Counted from the stretch's first letter, positions 1 through 8,480 are shown. The stretch: 24,328 bases of DNA from CAYLZO01 sp964387775 (GCA_964387775.1 CAYLZO010000052.1:1-24328); one strand, 5' to 3'. Notes: generated by a model not told the origin, from the sequence alone. Made by a program: numbers and translations.

Positions 1-509
1 AACCAGGCGAGCCCGACGACGACGGCGGCGATCAGCAAGGCAACGCCCACGGTCACGGATGTGACGAGCCAGGGCGGCGGATTGGCGATGAACTCGACGG
101 TGGGGATCTCGACGTCGTCCAGCGGGGGGGTGGGCGCCGCGTCTTGCTGGAGGTCGCGAAAGAGGTCGGGGCGGTTGCGCATGACGAGGTAGATGGCCAG
201 GATCCAGAGGAGCAGTCCCAGGCTGCGCAGCACACGCCTCCGGGCCTCGGGCGAGACGAGAAAGTAAACGATGGCCAGGGGCATGAGCAGGATGGCCAGG
301 AAGAAAACCCCGGTGAAAACCAAGCCCAAGATCCCAGAGCCGGGGACGTCGGGTAGCAAACCCGCCAGGGGCTGCTCGGCCTGCTCGCGGCGGGGCAGGG
401 GCCGGCCGGGCAGCAGCTCAAAGCCAGAGACGCCGGCGGCCAGCAGGATCAGGGAGACGATGGCAATCGCCGCAAAGACGAGTATCCAGAATCGCTGCTT
501 TTTGGTCAC
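1..509 (-). CDS. DUF4129-like multi-helix membrane protein, 3' end cut by window edge
   Basis: An open frame reads from a GTG at 509-507 to the window edge (169 codons). An in-frame TAG three codons upstream makes this GTG the likely start. Hydrophobic helices are visible at about residues 7-27, 57-85, 97-110 and 149-169. An ELLPGRP motif follows the first helix, and an acidic, proline-rich linker (residues about 121-147) precedes the last. This layout resembles the N-terminal half of DUF4129 (transglutaminase-associated) proteins common in Chloroflexota, where the soluble DUF4129 domain follows the last helix. That domain would lie outside the window, so the family call is an inference from the N-terminus only. 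The gene is last in the minus-strand series, 96 bp after the small lipoprotein gene. Function is unknown. Confidence 0.6.
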   Translation of the reverse strand, partial: MTKKQRFWILVFAAIAIVSLILLAAGVSGFELLPGRPLPRREQAEQPLAGLLPDVPGSGILGLVFTGVFFLAILLMPLAIVYFLVSPEARRRVLRSLGLLLWILAIYLVMRNRPDLFRDLQQDAAPTPPLDDVEIPTVEFIANPPPWLVTSVTVGVALLIAAVVVGLAW

Positions 510-519
510 AATAAACTAC

Positions 520-603
520 CCTAACCCGGACAAGCCGGAACCAAAAGGACGAAATGCGGCCCACAAAATCCTCGCTCAATATGCCAGGATTTCATGGGTT
601 AGG
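520..603. other. Intergenic nested inverted repeats
   Basis: The 96-bp gap between the small lipoprotein gene and the DUF4129-like gene holds an outer inverted repeat, CCTAACCC (520-527) and GGGTTAGG (596-603). Inside it are the arms AAATCCT (566-572) and AGGATTT (586-592) with a 13-nt loop. On the minus strand the inner stem is followed by only a short T-rich stretch, so it may be a weak terminator or processing site. No clear -35/-10 pair was seen here. Confidence 0.35.
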
Positions 604-605
604 CC

Positions 606-1067
606 CTATGGCTGGGCCTTGGTGTGATCGAGCAGCCACTCGTAGCGGAGGTAGATCGGCTCGGGCTGGGGCAAGACCTCGTCCGAGACGACAAAGTGGA
701 ACCAGTCGGTGGTAATATCCTCGCTCTGGATCATCGGGCAGTGGATCAGGAAGGCGTAGCGGTGCTCGCCCAGACCAAAGACGCCCGTGGGGAACTCGTA
801 GCGGAAGGAAACGGTCCAGATGCCGGGGCTCCTGCCGGGGGCCGGGGGAACGGCGGTCGGCAGAGGGGTGGGGGCCTCGGGCGTCGAGCCGCAAGCGGCC
901 AGGAACACCGCCAAGAGCAAGAGACAAACGAATGCCACGAGGTGCGTCGGCGACGCGCCGTCCCGGCATCCAGCGGAAGCAATCTCACCTTGGCACAGGC
1001 GGGGATTGCTTCGTTGCGCTCGCAATGACGAGGACAGGTTGTTTCTTGATAGCTTGTCAGGCGCCAT
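606..1067 (-). CDS. Small lipoprotein of unknown function; 5' end contains a REP-like repeat
   Basis: The reading frame starts at ATG 1067, overlaps the upstream gene by 11 bp and ends with TAG at 606-608 (153 aa). A hydrophobic stretch at residues about 43-58 ends in a lipobox FLAAC (Cys59), followed by a Pro/Thr-rich linker. A soluble domain of about 80 residues rich in aromatics follows. The protein would be a membrane-anchored lipoprotein after cleavage at Cys59. The 40 residues before the signal peptide are unusual and are encoded largely by a dispersed inverted-repeat element (about 971-1029), so the original start may have been lost or moved. In-frame alternatives are a TTG inside the repeat or a GTG just before the hydrophobic stretch, but that GTG would leave a signal peptide without positive charges. 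I do not recognise the soluble domain. Confidence 0.6.
   Translation of the reverse strand: MAPDKLSRNNLSSSLRAQRSNPRLCQGEIASAGCRDGASPTHLVAFVCLLLLAVFLAACGSTPEAPTPLPTAVPPAPGRSPGIWTVSFRYEFPTGVFGLGEHRYAFLIHCPMIQSEDITTDWFHFVVSDEVLPQPEPIYLRYEWLLDHTKAQP
971..1029. repeat. REP-like dispersed inverted repeat inside a gene 5' end
   Basis: The arms GAAGCAATC (976-984) and GATTGCTTC (1004-1012) are perfect inverted repeats. The right side continues through GTTGCGCTCGCAATGAC to 1029. This resembles the palindromic GTCATTGCGAG...GAAGCAATC elements scattered through many bacterial genomes. Only one flank is full length; the left flank stops after CAGCG. It overlaps the N-terminal coding region of the small lipoprotein. 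Confidence 0.6.
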
Positions 1068-1605
1068 ACATCTGCTCGCGCATGCGGGCCGAAAGGCGAT
1101 AGAGCCAGACGGCCAAGACGACCACGATTTCCAGCAGCCACCAGGCGATGGCTACCGGCACAAAGCCGACGACCCAGCGGCCCGAGTAAAGATAGTAATA
1201 GGCGTCCGGGGGGGTGACGACGTACCGCCCCCTGACCTTTTCGAAATGATAAATCTGGCGCTCGTAGGTCTGCATGTCCAGGTACAAATAGGTAAAGAAT
1301 CGGTCACTACGCTCCCAGAGCATGATAAAGATGATGTTGGGGTTGGCTGTGAAGGAAGCGGGGCGGAGGCGGCCCTGAAGCTCCGCCAAAAGCGCTTCGT
1401 CCTCCGACTGTAAAGCCTTTTCGAGCGTCCGGGCCACCGCGCCCGGCGTATCGTACTTTTCCCGGTACTCCGGGGCAAAGTAGTCGGGGTCAAAGCGCAC
1501 CTGGCTATAGATCTGCATCGCCAGGGCGTAGAGGCCCAAGAGGACCAGGGGAAAGAGGGCCGCCGCGACGACCCAGCGAACGTTCACGTACTTTCTAGCT
1601 GTCAT
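1057..1605 (-). CDS. Two-helix membrane protein of unknown function
   Basis: This 182-aa protein starts at ATG 1605, preceded by a GGTGAGG-type ribosome site about 9 nt upstream. It has a transmembrane helix at residues about 10-31 and a second at about 145-169. Between them is an extracytoplasmic or cytoplasmic domain of about 110 residues rich in Tyr, Phe, Arg and Glu. A short basic tail ends the protein. The stop codon overlaps the start of the following lipoprotein gene (11 bp), so the two are probably translationally coupled and may act together at the membrane. No catalytic motif is visible and I do not recognise the family. A 172-bp repeat-containing gap separates it from the permease genes upstream, so co-transcription with them is uncertain. 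Confidence 0.7.
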   Translation of the reverse strand: MTARKYVNVRWVVAAALFPLVLLGLYALAMQIYSQVRFDPDYFAPEYREKYDTPGAVARTLEKALQSEDEALLAELQGRLRPASFTANPNIIFIMLWERSDRFFTYLYLDMQTYERQIYHFEKVRGRYVVTPPDAYYYLYSGRWVVGFVPVAIAWWLLEIVVVLAVWLYRLSARMREQMYGA

Positions 1606-1629
1606 CAGTTCGTTACCTCACCATGAAAA

Positions 1630-1775
1630 AGGACTTGGGTGTGTTTCATTTCAGTTGAGCCCGGGTTCGTAGTCGGCGATGAATCGCCGTAAAAGCGCGC
1701 TCGCCGCAGGCGTGCCGTTGGCAAAGCGCGCACTACGAGCGTTTTCTAATCCATTTGAAACGCACCCAAAGGATT
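1630..1775. repeat. MITE-like inverted-repeat element
   Basis: Imperfect terminal repeats TTGGGTGTGTTTCA (1635-1648) and TGAAACGCACCCAA (1756-1769) match at 13 of 14 positions. Nested inside are CGTAGT (1668-1673) with ACTACG (1732-1737), and a 7-bp hairpin CGGCGAT/ATCGCCG (1674-1689). The core GTAGT...GCGCGC...ACTAC is shared with the element at 6120-6208. It fills the gap after the last permease gene. Confidence 0.5.
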
Positions 1776-1777
1776 TG

Positions 1778-2743
1778 CTAGCGCCGGCGCAGCCTTGGAT
1801 TAAAGACCTCGTCGAGGGCGCGACCGACGAGGTAAAAAGCGCCGCAGTAGAACGTAATGGCCAGGGCCGGGGCCAGGATGGCGTGCCATTGCCCCCGGGT
1901 CGAGAACCAGCGAAAGGTCTCCTGGCCGAGCCAGATCATCGTCCCCCAGCTCAGGTGGTAGCTGGTGCGGCCAAAGAAGGAAAGGAGCGACTCGGTGAGC
2001 ACGGCCCCGACGACGGTAAAGACGCCGTGGACGACGGACAGCGGCACCAGGCTGGGCAGGATGTGCTTGCGGATGATGTGCAACCGGCCGCCGCCGGCGA
2101 TCTGGGCCGCCTCGATGAAGGGCCGGACCTTGATGGTCAGCGCCTGGGACTTGACGACGATGGCCTGACCGCCCAGCCCGGTCAGCGCGCCGTAGCCGAT
2201 GGCCACTGCCGGCCACTCCAGGCGCAGCAAGAGGCCAAAGATGAGCAGGGCCACCGGCGCGGGCAGCAGGACAAAGACGTCGGCGATGCCCATGATGACG
2301 GCGTCCAGCCAGCCGCCAAAGTAGGCGGCCGCCGCCCCGAGCAGGGTCGAAATGGTGACGGCCACGACGGCGGCGACGATGCCCACGCCGAAGGAGGTCT
2401 GCGAGCCCGCGATCAACTGGCTGAGCACGTCGCGGCCAAAGTTGTCGGTGCCCAGCAAGTGCCGGAGGGAGGGTGCGGTGGGGTGGGGCTGGGTCTTTAC
2501 ATCAAAGCCGATGATGGGATCGTAGACGGCCCGGTTCCAGGTGGTCGCCATCAAGAGCGGGTGGATCACGGCCATGATGCCAAAGAGCAGGATCAGGGCC
2601 AGGCCCAGCAGCCCGAAGGGCTTGCGGCGGAAGAGGAGCCACGCTTCCTTCCATTGTTTTGTGCCGGCGACGAAATGCTGCCAGCGCCTGCGCAGGCCAA
2701 GCCGGTCCAGGTCTAGTGCTCTTTCTGACGCCTCGAAATTCAC
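1778..2743 (-). CDS. Extra DppC/OppC-type peptide ABC permease (C2)
   Basis: This is an inner-membrane permease subunit that would pair with the B2 permease encoded just upstream. It has a first helix (FGLLGLALILLFGIM region), then LLGTDNFGRDVLSQL, the typical OppC/DppC motif, and further helices. The EAA coupling loop EAAQIAGGGRLHIIRKHILP contacts the ATPase. The end (LDEVFNPRLRRR) is typical of the family. I prefer the GTG at 2743, giving 321 aa, because GGGAG lies about 8 nt before it. An in-frame GTG at 2758 would add five residues and overlap the B2 gene by 11 bp, but it lacks a ribosome site. It resembles the C permease at 6205-7146 more than the one at 12968-13942, particularly in GFDxxxxxHPxxPSxRHLLGTD, which suggests a duplication. 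Confidence 0.88.
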   Translation of the reverse strand: MNFEASERALDLDRLGLRRRWQHFVAGTKQWKEAWLLFRRKPFGLLGLALILLFGIMAVIHPLLMATTWNRAVYDPIIGFDVKTQPHPTAPSLRHLLGTDNFGRDVLSQLIAGSQTSFGVGIVAAVVAVTISTLLGAAAAYFGGWLDAVIMGIADVFVLLPAPVALLIFGLLLRLEWPAVAIGYGALTGLGGQAIVVKSQALTIKVRPFIEAAQIAGGGRLHIIRKHILPSLVPLSVVHGVFTVVGAVLTESLLSFFGRTSYHLSWGTMIWLGQETFRWFSTRGQWHAILAPALAITFYCGAFYLVGRALDEVFNPRLRRR

Positions 2744-2747
2744 TAGG

Positions 2748-3899
2748 CTAGCTCCCACCCGCGTACCGAAGGCGCGGGTCCAGGTAGACGTAGAGGACGT
2801 CCAAGATCACGTGGGCCGCCAGCGTCAAAAGACCCACGACCGATAGCACGCCCAAGAGCAGGGGCACGTCGTAGAACTCGATGGCGTTAAAGACGACGTG
2901 CCCCATCGCCGTCCACAGGAACACACGCTCGATGACGAGACTGCCGACCAGCACGAAGGGCAGGTTCAGGGCCAGCCGGGTAATGACGGGCATGATGGCG
3001 TTCCGCGCTACGTGATGGTCGCGGATGACGCGGTCGGAGTAGCCGATGGCCTGGGCCGTCAGCACGTACTCCTCGCGCATGGTCTCCAGCATGGCCATGC
3101 GCATGAGCATCATCGTCTCGCCAAAGGAGAGCAGGACGATGGTCATCAGGGGCAGGGTCAGGTGGGCCAGCAGGTCCTCGGCCAGGTAGCCAAACCGGGA
3201 CTGCGACCAGGCCCACGACGCGACCCCGACGGCGAGCAGAGCACCGACCAGGCGCAGGGGCCACTTCCAGGCCGCCGATCGCGGCCGGTCGGTGACTTTC
3301 CAGAGAACGATCAGGATAGCGAGGGTGGCTGCCCCCGTCAGGACCATGAAGCCCAGGAGCCAATCCACGCCTACGGGAGCATCATACCAGACGTTGTGGT
3401 CCACCAGGCGCTGGTAGGGAAACCAGCCCAACTCCCGGCCAAAGATGTTGATGAGCAAGAAGCCGAGGAAGGGGGCAAAGGAGGTGTAGGCAGCGACGCC
3501 GCCTAGCGTCGCGCCGGCCTCCAGCAGCCCGCCCCGGTGCCAGGCCATCATTTTGCCGAGCCAGATGCCCAGAACATAGGCCAGGACAGCGCCCAGCAAA
3601 AAGAGGACCAGGGTCCGCGAGATGTTGCGGAACAGGACGTCCGACACCGGCGTGGGCCAGAAAAGATACGACCTGCCCAGGTCCAGCCGGAGAAAGTCCG
3701 ACAGCCAACGGCCATATTGCTGCAAAATGGGCAGGTCGAGCCCCAACTCGGACCGGACAAAGTTCCGGTAGCTGGGTCCCGCCAAAATGAGAGAACTAAA
3801 ATCATAGGGCAGGATATGAAAAAGAACAAAAAGCAGTGTCTGAAACAGGAGCAGGGCTACAAATCCCCGCACGAGTCGTCGAAGGATAAACCGAAACAT
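2748..3899 (-). CDS. Extra DppB/OppB-type peptide ABC permease with two added helices (B2)
   Basis: This 383-aa permease starts at ATG 3899 with GGGAG a few bases upstream. The N-terminal helix is at about residues 11-30, followed by the usual periplasmic segment and core helices. The EAA loop at about 277-304 reads EEYVLTAQAIG...ARNAIMPV. DppB proteins are usually 305-340 aa. The excess lies between the WFP motif (159-161) and the helix before the EAA loop, where two additional hydrophobic helices appear (about 180-202 and 214-232). The B permease at 7241-8392 has the same insertion, so this pair probably arose by duplication. No binding-protein or ATPase genes accompany it downstream, so it likely shares those of system B, whose genes lie directly upstream. 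Substrate is unknown. Confidence 0.88.
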   Translation of the reverse strand: MFRFILRRLVRGFVALLLFQTLLFVLFHILPYDFSSLILAGPSYRNFVRSELGLDLPILQQYGRWLSDFLRLDLGRSYLFWPTPVSDVLFRNISRTLVLFLLGAVLAYVLGIWLGKMMAWHRGGLLEAGATLGGVAAYTSFAPFLGFLLINIFGRELGWFPYQRLVDHNVWYDAPVGVDWLLGFMVLTGAATLAILIVLWKVTDRPRSAAWKWPLRLVGALLAVGVASWAWSQSRFGYLAEDLLAHLTLPLMTIVLLSFGETMMLMRMAMLETMREEYVLTAQAIGYSDRVIRDHHVARNAIMPVITRLALNLPFVLVGSLVIERVFLWTAMGHVVFNAIEFYDVPLLLGVLSVVGLLTLAAHVILDVLYVYLDPRLRYAGGS

Positions 3900-3996
3900 T
3901 GCCTCTCCCAGGCTAAGAATGTAGAGTTTAGTCGTGTTCTACCGATACAAACGCCCAAGATCCCAAGTCTGTTCATCGCCGGGCGCAGACACAACA

Positions 3997-4022
3997 CACG
4001 CCCGACAGAGGTGCCGGGCGTG
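3997..4022. promoter_or_regulatory. Intercistronic hairpin between ATPase F and permease B2
   Basis: CACGCCCG (3997-4004) and CGGGCGTG (4015-4022) form an 8-bp GC-rich stem with a 10-nt loop in the 175-bp gap between system B's last ATPase and the extra permease pair. No T-run follows on the minus strand, so it more likely modulates mRNA stability or partial read-through than acts as a strong terminator. I found no convincing promoter in this gap. Confidence 0.4.
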
Positions 4023-4074
4023 CGCATAGTTCTTTCGAGGAGCGTCGTCTCACGCCGCTCCCCCTCCACAAAGT

Positions 4075-5072
<998 letters not shown>

Positions 5073-5073
<1 letters not shown>

Positions 5074-6056
5074 TATCCTTCACCTCCCGGGTGCCAGCAA
5101 GCTGCATAGTGATTGTCGCCGTGATCCTTGTACTCGGGATACTCCTTCTGGCAGATCTCGGTGGCGTAGGGACAGCGAGGGTGGAAACGGCAGCCCGGTG
5201 GCGGCTCCAGGAGGTCGGGCGGCTCGCCGGGAAGCTGGACCAACTCGGTCTTGGGGCCGACGATGCTGGGGAACGCGGACATGAGGCCCATGGTGTAGGG
5301 GTGGATGGGACGATGGAAAATCGCCTCCGTGCTGGCCATTTCGGCCATCTGCCCGGCGTACATGACGCCCACCCGGTCGCTGACCTCGGCGATGACGGCG
5401 ACGTCGTGGGAGATATAGATCATGGCCATGTCGAGATCGTGCTGGATCTCTCGGACCTTTTTCAGGATCGAGTCCTGGACGATGACGTCGAGGGCCGTGG
5501 TCGGCTCGTCGGCGATGATGATGTCGGGGTCGCAAGAGAGGGCCATGGCGATGATGGCCCGCTGGCGCATGCCGCCGCTGTATTGGTGGGGATATTGGTC
5601 TTTGAAGGCCGGGTCGAGGTCCACGAGCTGGAAGAGGCTGTCGATTTTGGCCTGCATCTCTTTGTCGCTCAGTTCGGGCCGATGCAGGCGCATGGCCTCC
5701 AGGATCTGCTCCTCCACGGTGTAGACCGGGTTCATGGCGTTCATAGCTGCCTGGAAGACCATCGAGATGTGGCGCCAGCGGAATTTCCGCACCTCGTCGT
5801 ATTTCAAGGGCACGAGATCCGTGCCATTCAAGAGGATCTCGCCGCCGAGGATTTTGGCATTGTCCGGCAGCAATTTCATCAGCGAGATGGCGATGGAGGT
5901 CTTGCCACAGCCCGACTCGCCCACCAGGCCGATGGACTCGCCGCGGCCGATGTGAAAGTTGACGTCGTCTACGGCATAGACCGGACCCTTGCGGGTCATG
6001 TAGTGCATCGTCAGATCTCTTACGTCGAGAACATTGTTGTTGTTTGTCATTCGCAT
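5073..6056 (-). CDS. DppD/OppD-type peptide ABC transporter ATPase, system B
   Basis: This 327-aa cytoplasmic ATPase is the partner of the F subunit encoded next. Visible are Walker A GESGCGKT (46-53), Q-loop Gln102, signature YSGGMRQ (159-165), Walker B DIIIADE (178-184) and H-loop His217. The C-terminal oligopeptide domain has cysteines spaced C-x5-C-x6-C-x17-C. The signature begins with Tyr where Leu or Phe is usual, but the functional SGG is intact. Two ATGs are possible. The one at 6056 lies only 4 nt from GGAG, while that at 6050 (MTNNNN) has better spacing of about 10 nt. The gene follows the C permease after 148 bp containing a palindromic element, yet still reads as part of the same operon. 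Confidence 0.93.
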
Positions 6057-6119
6057 CCTGCTCCTATAGCGGCCACATCGCCTTCAGGATAAGGACTTTG
6101 CGTGGGCCGGTTTTTTTGT

Positions 6120-6208
6120 CTAGCAGGCTGTCGGAGAGAGCTTCTAGCGTTTGTAGTAAAACGCGCTAAAGCGCGCACTACAAACGAACCTCTCCGACAA
6201 GCTGCTAG
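6120..6208. repeat. 89-bp MITE-like palindromic element ending in CTAG
   Basis: Terminal inverted repeats of 19 bp (6120-6138 and 6190-6208) match at 17 positions and both end in CTAG. Inside is a perfect 10-bp repeat CGTTTGTAGT/ACTACAAACG (6148-6157, 6177-6186) and a core CGCGCT-AA-AGCGCG (6162-6175). The whole element can fold as one cruciform. Its right end supplies the TAG stop of the adjacent permease gene. The core is shared with the element at 1630-1775. Confidence 0.65.
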
Positions 6209-7146
6209 CGCGCGCGCAAGCGGGGGTTCACGACCTCGTCGAGGGCGCGACCCACCAGGTAGAACGCCGCACACAACACCGAAATGGCGACGCTGGCCGG
6301 GAAGAGCAACCACCAGGTGTCAAAGCGCAGCAAGTAGCCGAAATACTGGGTGGTATTGATCATCAGCCCCCAGCTCATCTCGATCTCGGTCAGGCCAAAG
6401 AAGGATAGCACGGCCTCGTAGGCGATGGCCCCGTTGACGATGAACATCATGTAAAGCAGGGCGATGGGCATCAGGTTGGGCATCATGTGCTTAAAGATGA
6501 TGTGAAAGTGGCCGCCGCCCGCGACGCGGGCCGCCTCGATGTAGGGCCGCACCTTGACCGTCAGCGCCTGGGACTTGACGACGATGGCCGTCCCACTAAA
6601 GCCCGACAGGAGGCCGATGACCACGGCCAGCTCGAGCATGCCTATAGACATCAGGGCGCCCAGCACGATGAGGATGGGTAGGGTGGGGACCATCATGACC
6701 AGGTTCACCAGCCGCATCAAGATCATGTCCACCACGCCGCCGAAATAGGCGGCTACGGCGCCGATGGTGGTGGCGATGGTCATGGTCACCAGGGCCGCGA
6801 TCAGGCCCAGGGCAAACTCGAAGCGGGTGCTGAACATGAGCTGGCTCAGCACGTCCCGGCCCAGGGGATCGGTGCCCAACAGGTGGCGTGCCGAAGGGGG
6901 AGCAGGGTGAAAAGCGATCTGCATGTCGAATCCCGACACAGGATGGTAGACGACGGGATCCCACACGGTGTTTATCAGAATCGGGTGGGCCAGGGCAAAG
7001 AGGCCAAAGAATACGATGACGCCCAATCCCAAAAGGCCAATGGGGTTTTCGGCGAAAAGGGCCCAGTTGCTGCGCATTGCCTTGGCAAAGAGCCGCAGCC
7101 GCACACGCCACAACGGGACTTGGAGCGCTTGTGCATCAGTCGTCAT
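6205..7146 (-). CDS. DppC/OppC-type peptide ABC permease, system B
   Basis: This 313-aa inner-membrane permease pairs with the B permease encoded upstream. It shows an N-terminal cytoplasmic segment, a first helix at about residues 36-55, the motif LLGTDPLGRDVLSQL typical of DppC, and four or five further helices. The EAA coupling loop is EAARVAGGGHFHIIFKHMMP. The family-typical end is NPRLRAR. The start ATG at 7146 is preceded by AGAGGAAG. The stop TAG lies inside the terminal repeat of the palindromic element at 6120-6208, so the extreme C-terminus may have been set by insertion of that element. Close resemblance to the permease at 1778-2743 suggests the two are duplicates. Confidence 0.92.
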   Translation of the reverse strand: MTTDAQALQVPLWRVRLRLFAKAMRSNWALFAENPIGLLGLGVIVFFGLFALAHPILINTVWDPVVYHPVSGFDMQIAFHPAPPSARHLLGTDPLGRDVLSQLMFSTRFEFALGLIAALVTMTIATTIGAVAAYFGGVVDMILMRLVNLVMMVPTLPILIVLGALMSIGMLELAVVIGLLSGFSGTAIVVKSQALTVKVRPYIEAARVAGGGHFHIIFKHMMPNLMPIALLYMMFIVNGAIAYEAVLSFFGLTEIEMSWGLMINTTQYFGYLLRFDTWWLLFPASVAISVLCAAFYLVGRALDEVVNPRLRAR

Positions 7147-7164
7147 GACTAACTTCCTCTCCAG

Positions 7165-7234
7165 GTAGTGGTAGGGTGTTGACGGATGGGGGCGGGGTTT
7201 GCCCCCCCCCCATCCGTCAACGTGTAACCACTAC
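7165..7234. promoter_or_regulatory. Large intercistronic hairpin between permeases B and C
   Basis: An outer 8-bp arm GTAGTGGT/ACCACTAC (7165-7172, 7227-7234) encloses a perfect 15-bp arm beginning GTTGACGG (7178-7192 with 7207-7221). The loop includes a run of ten C. No T-run follows on the minus strand. It probably affects mRNA stability or relative expression of the two permeases rather than ending transcription. Confidence 0.6.
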
Positions 7235-7240
7235 ACCTCT

Positions 7241-8392
7241 CTAGTTATACCGAATACGCGGGTCCAGGAAGGCGTAACCCACGTCCACAATCAGGTGGCT
7301 GATCAGGGTCAAGACGCCGAGGATGGTCAGCACCCCCATCGCAACGGGAATGTCCTCGCTCGTCGAGGCGGTGAGCAAAGTCCGCCCGATGCCGGGCCAG
7401 GAAAAGACCGTCTCGGTGATGACCCCCCCGCCGATGGAGCCGACGATGCTGAACACCAGGCCCGTCCACACGGGGAGCAGGGCATTGCGGGCGGCATGTT
7501 TGTCCCGGACCATCCGGTCGGGCAGGCCCTTGGCCCGCGCCGTCAGGATATAATCCTCCCGCAGCGTCTCCAGCATGGTGGTCCGCATGAGCAGCATCGT
7601 GCCGGCGTAGGCGTAGAGGGTCAGCGTCAGGACGGGCAGGAAGAGGTGGCTGACGATGTCCAAGGCCAGATCGCCGACGCCGCTAAGCATCCAATAGGCC
7701 AACACGCCAGCCAACGGGACGATCACGCTCGCCAGCCGGATGGCGACCCGGTAGCGGCGGGGAGCCCGGTTCGACGTCCAAAAACCGACAAAGGCGACTG
7801 TGATGCCGGCCAGCACGGTCCAGATGAGCCGGATAAAGATCTCGTTGGTCGTGACGTCGGCCCCGAGCCACTTTTCCACCGTGACAAACTTCCCGGGCGG
7901 AAAGAGGTTCAGCGTCACCGCAAAGAGCCAGATCATCATAAGGGCAAACCAGGGCAAAAAGACGGTATAGAGCGTCACGCCGGCGATGGTCGAGCCATAC
8001 TCGACAAAGCCGCCGCGCTTCCAGGCCAGGATCTTGCCGGTCATGAAGCCGGCCCAAAAGGCCACGGCGTTGGCCGTGACAAAGAGCACGATGGTGCGGG
8101 GCAGCCGTTCGGCAATGATGTTAATGACGGGTTTTGGGTACTCTTGGAAAGAAACGCCCAGGTCCCCTTGATAAAAGTTCCAGACATAGTTCAACATGCG
8201 GGGGATCGGCGGTTTGTTCAGGCCAAGGTCCTGGCGAAGCCGCTGGATCTCGCCGGGTGGGATATCGGGGTTCATGGTCAAGAGATCGGCGATGTCGCCG
8301 GGCTGCAAGTCCATCAGGAGATAGGTGATCACCTGGAACAGAAGCAACGTGATCAACATCTGTAGCAGGCGTTTGCCCAAGTATTTCCACAT
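7241..8392 (-). CDS. DppB/OppB-type peptide ABC permease with two added helices, system B
   Basis: This 383-aa inner-membrane permease starts at ATG 8392 with GGAGAGGAG upstream. An N-terminal helix (about 8-27) is followed by a periplasmic segment containing DLGLNKPPIPR and GDLGVSF, both family-typical. The core helices follow, then the EAA loop (about 279-308) with EDYILTARAKGL and ARNALLPV, and the end DPRIRYN. Like the B2 permease at 2748-3899, it is about 50 residues longer than usual because of two additional hydrophobic helices at about 186-206 and 217-236. The system A B permease lacks these. A hairpin separates it from the binding-protein gene upstream, and another from the C permease gene downstream. 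Confidence 0.92.
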   Translation of the reverse strand: MWKYLGKRLLQMLITLLLFQVITYLLMDLQPGDIADLLTMNPDIPPGEIQRLRQDLGLNKPPIPRMLNYVWNFYQGDLGVSFQEYPKPVINIIAERLPRTIVLFVTANAVAFWAGFMTGKILAWKRGGFVEYGSTIAGVTLYTVFLPWFALMMIWLFAVTLNLFPPGKFVTVEKWLGADVTTNEIFIRLIWTVLAGITVAFVGFWTSNRAPRRYRVAIRLASVIVPLAGVLAYWMLSGVGDLALDIVSHLFLPVLTLTLYAYAGTMLLMRTTMLETLREDYILTARAKGLPDRMVRDKHAARNALLPVWTGLVFSIVGSIGGGVITETVFSWPGIGRTLLTASTSEDIPVAMGVLTILGVLTLISHLIVDVGYAFLDPRIRYN

Positions 8393-8480
8393 AGCTATGC
8401 TCCTCTCCGGGCAAAAGGGTTCGGCTGGCGATTACTTGCCCAGAAGCATCCTCTCAATCGGCAGAATTGGGTGACAGATA

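Noticed and set aside
1679..2716. Plus-strand frame of 345 codons opposite the C2 permease
   Set aside because: It is antisense to a convincing permease with EAA loop. The translation is low-complexity Asp/Gly/Gln-rich and has no ribosome site.
7202..7211. Run of ten C, considered as a possible phase-variable tract
   Set aside because: It lies in the loop of an intercistronic hairpin outside any coding frame and not in a promoter spacer, so slippage would have no evident switching effect.
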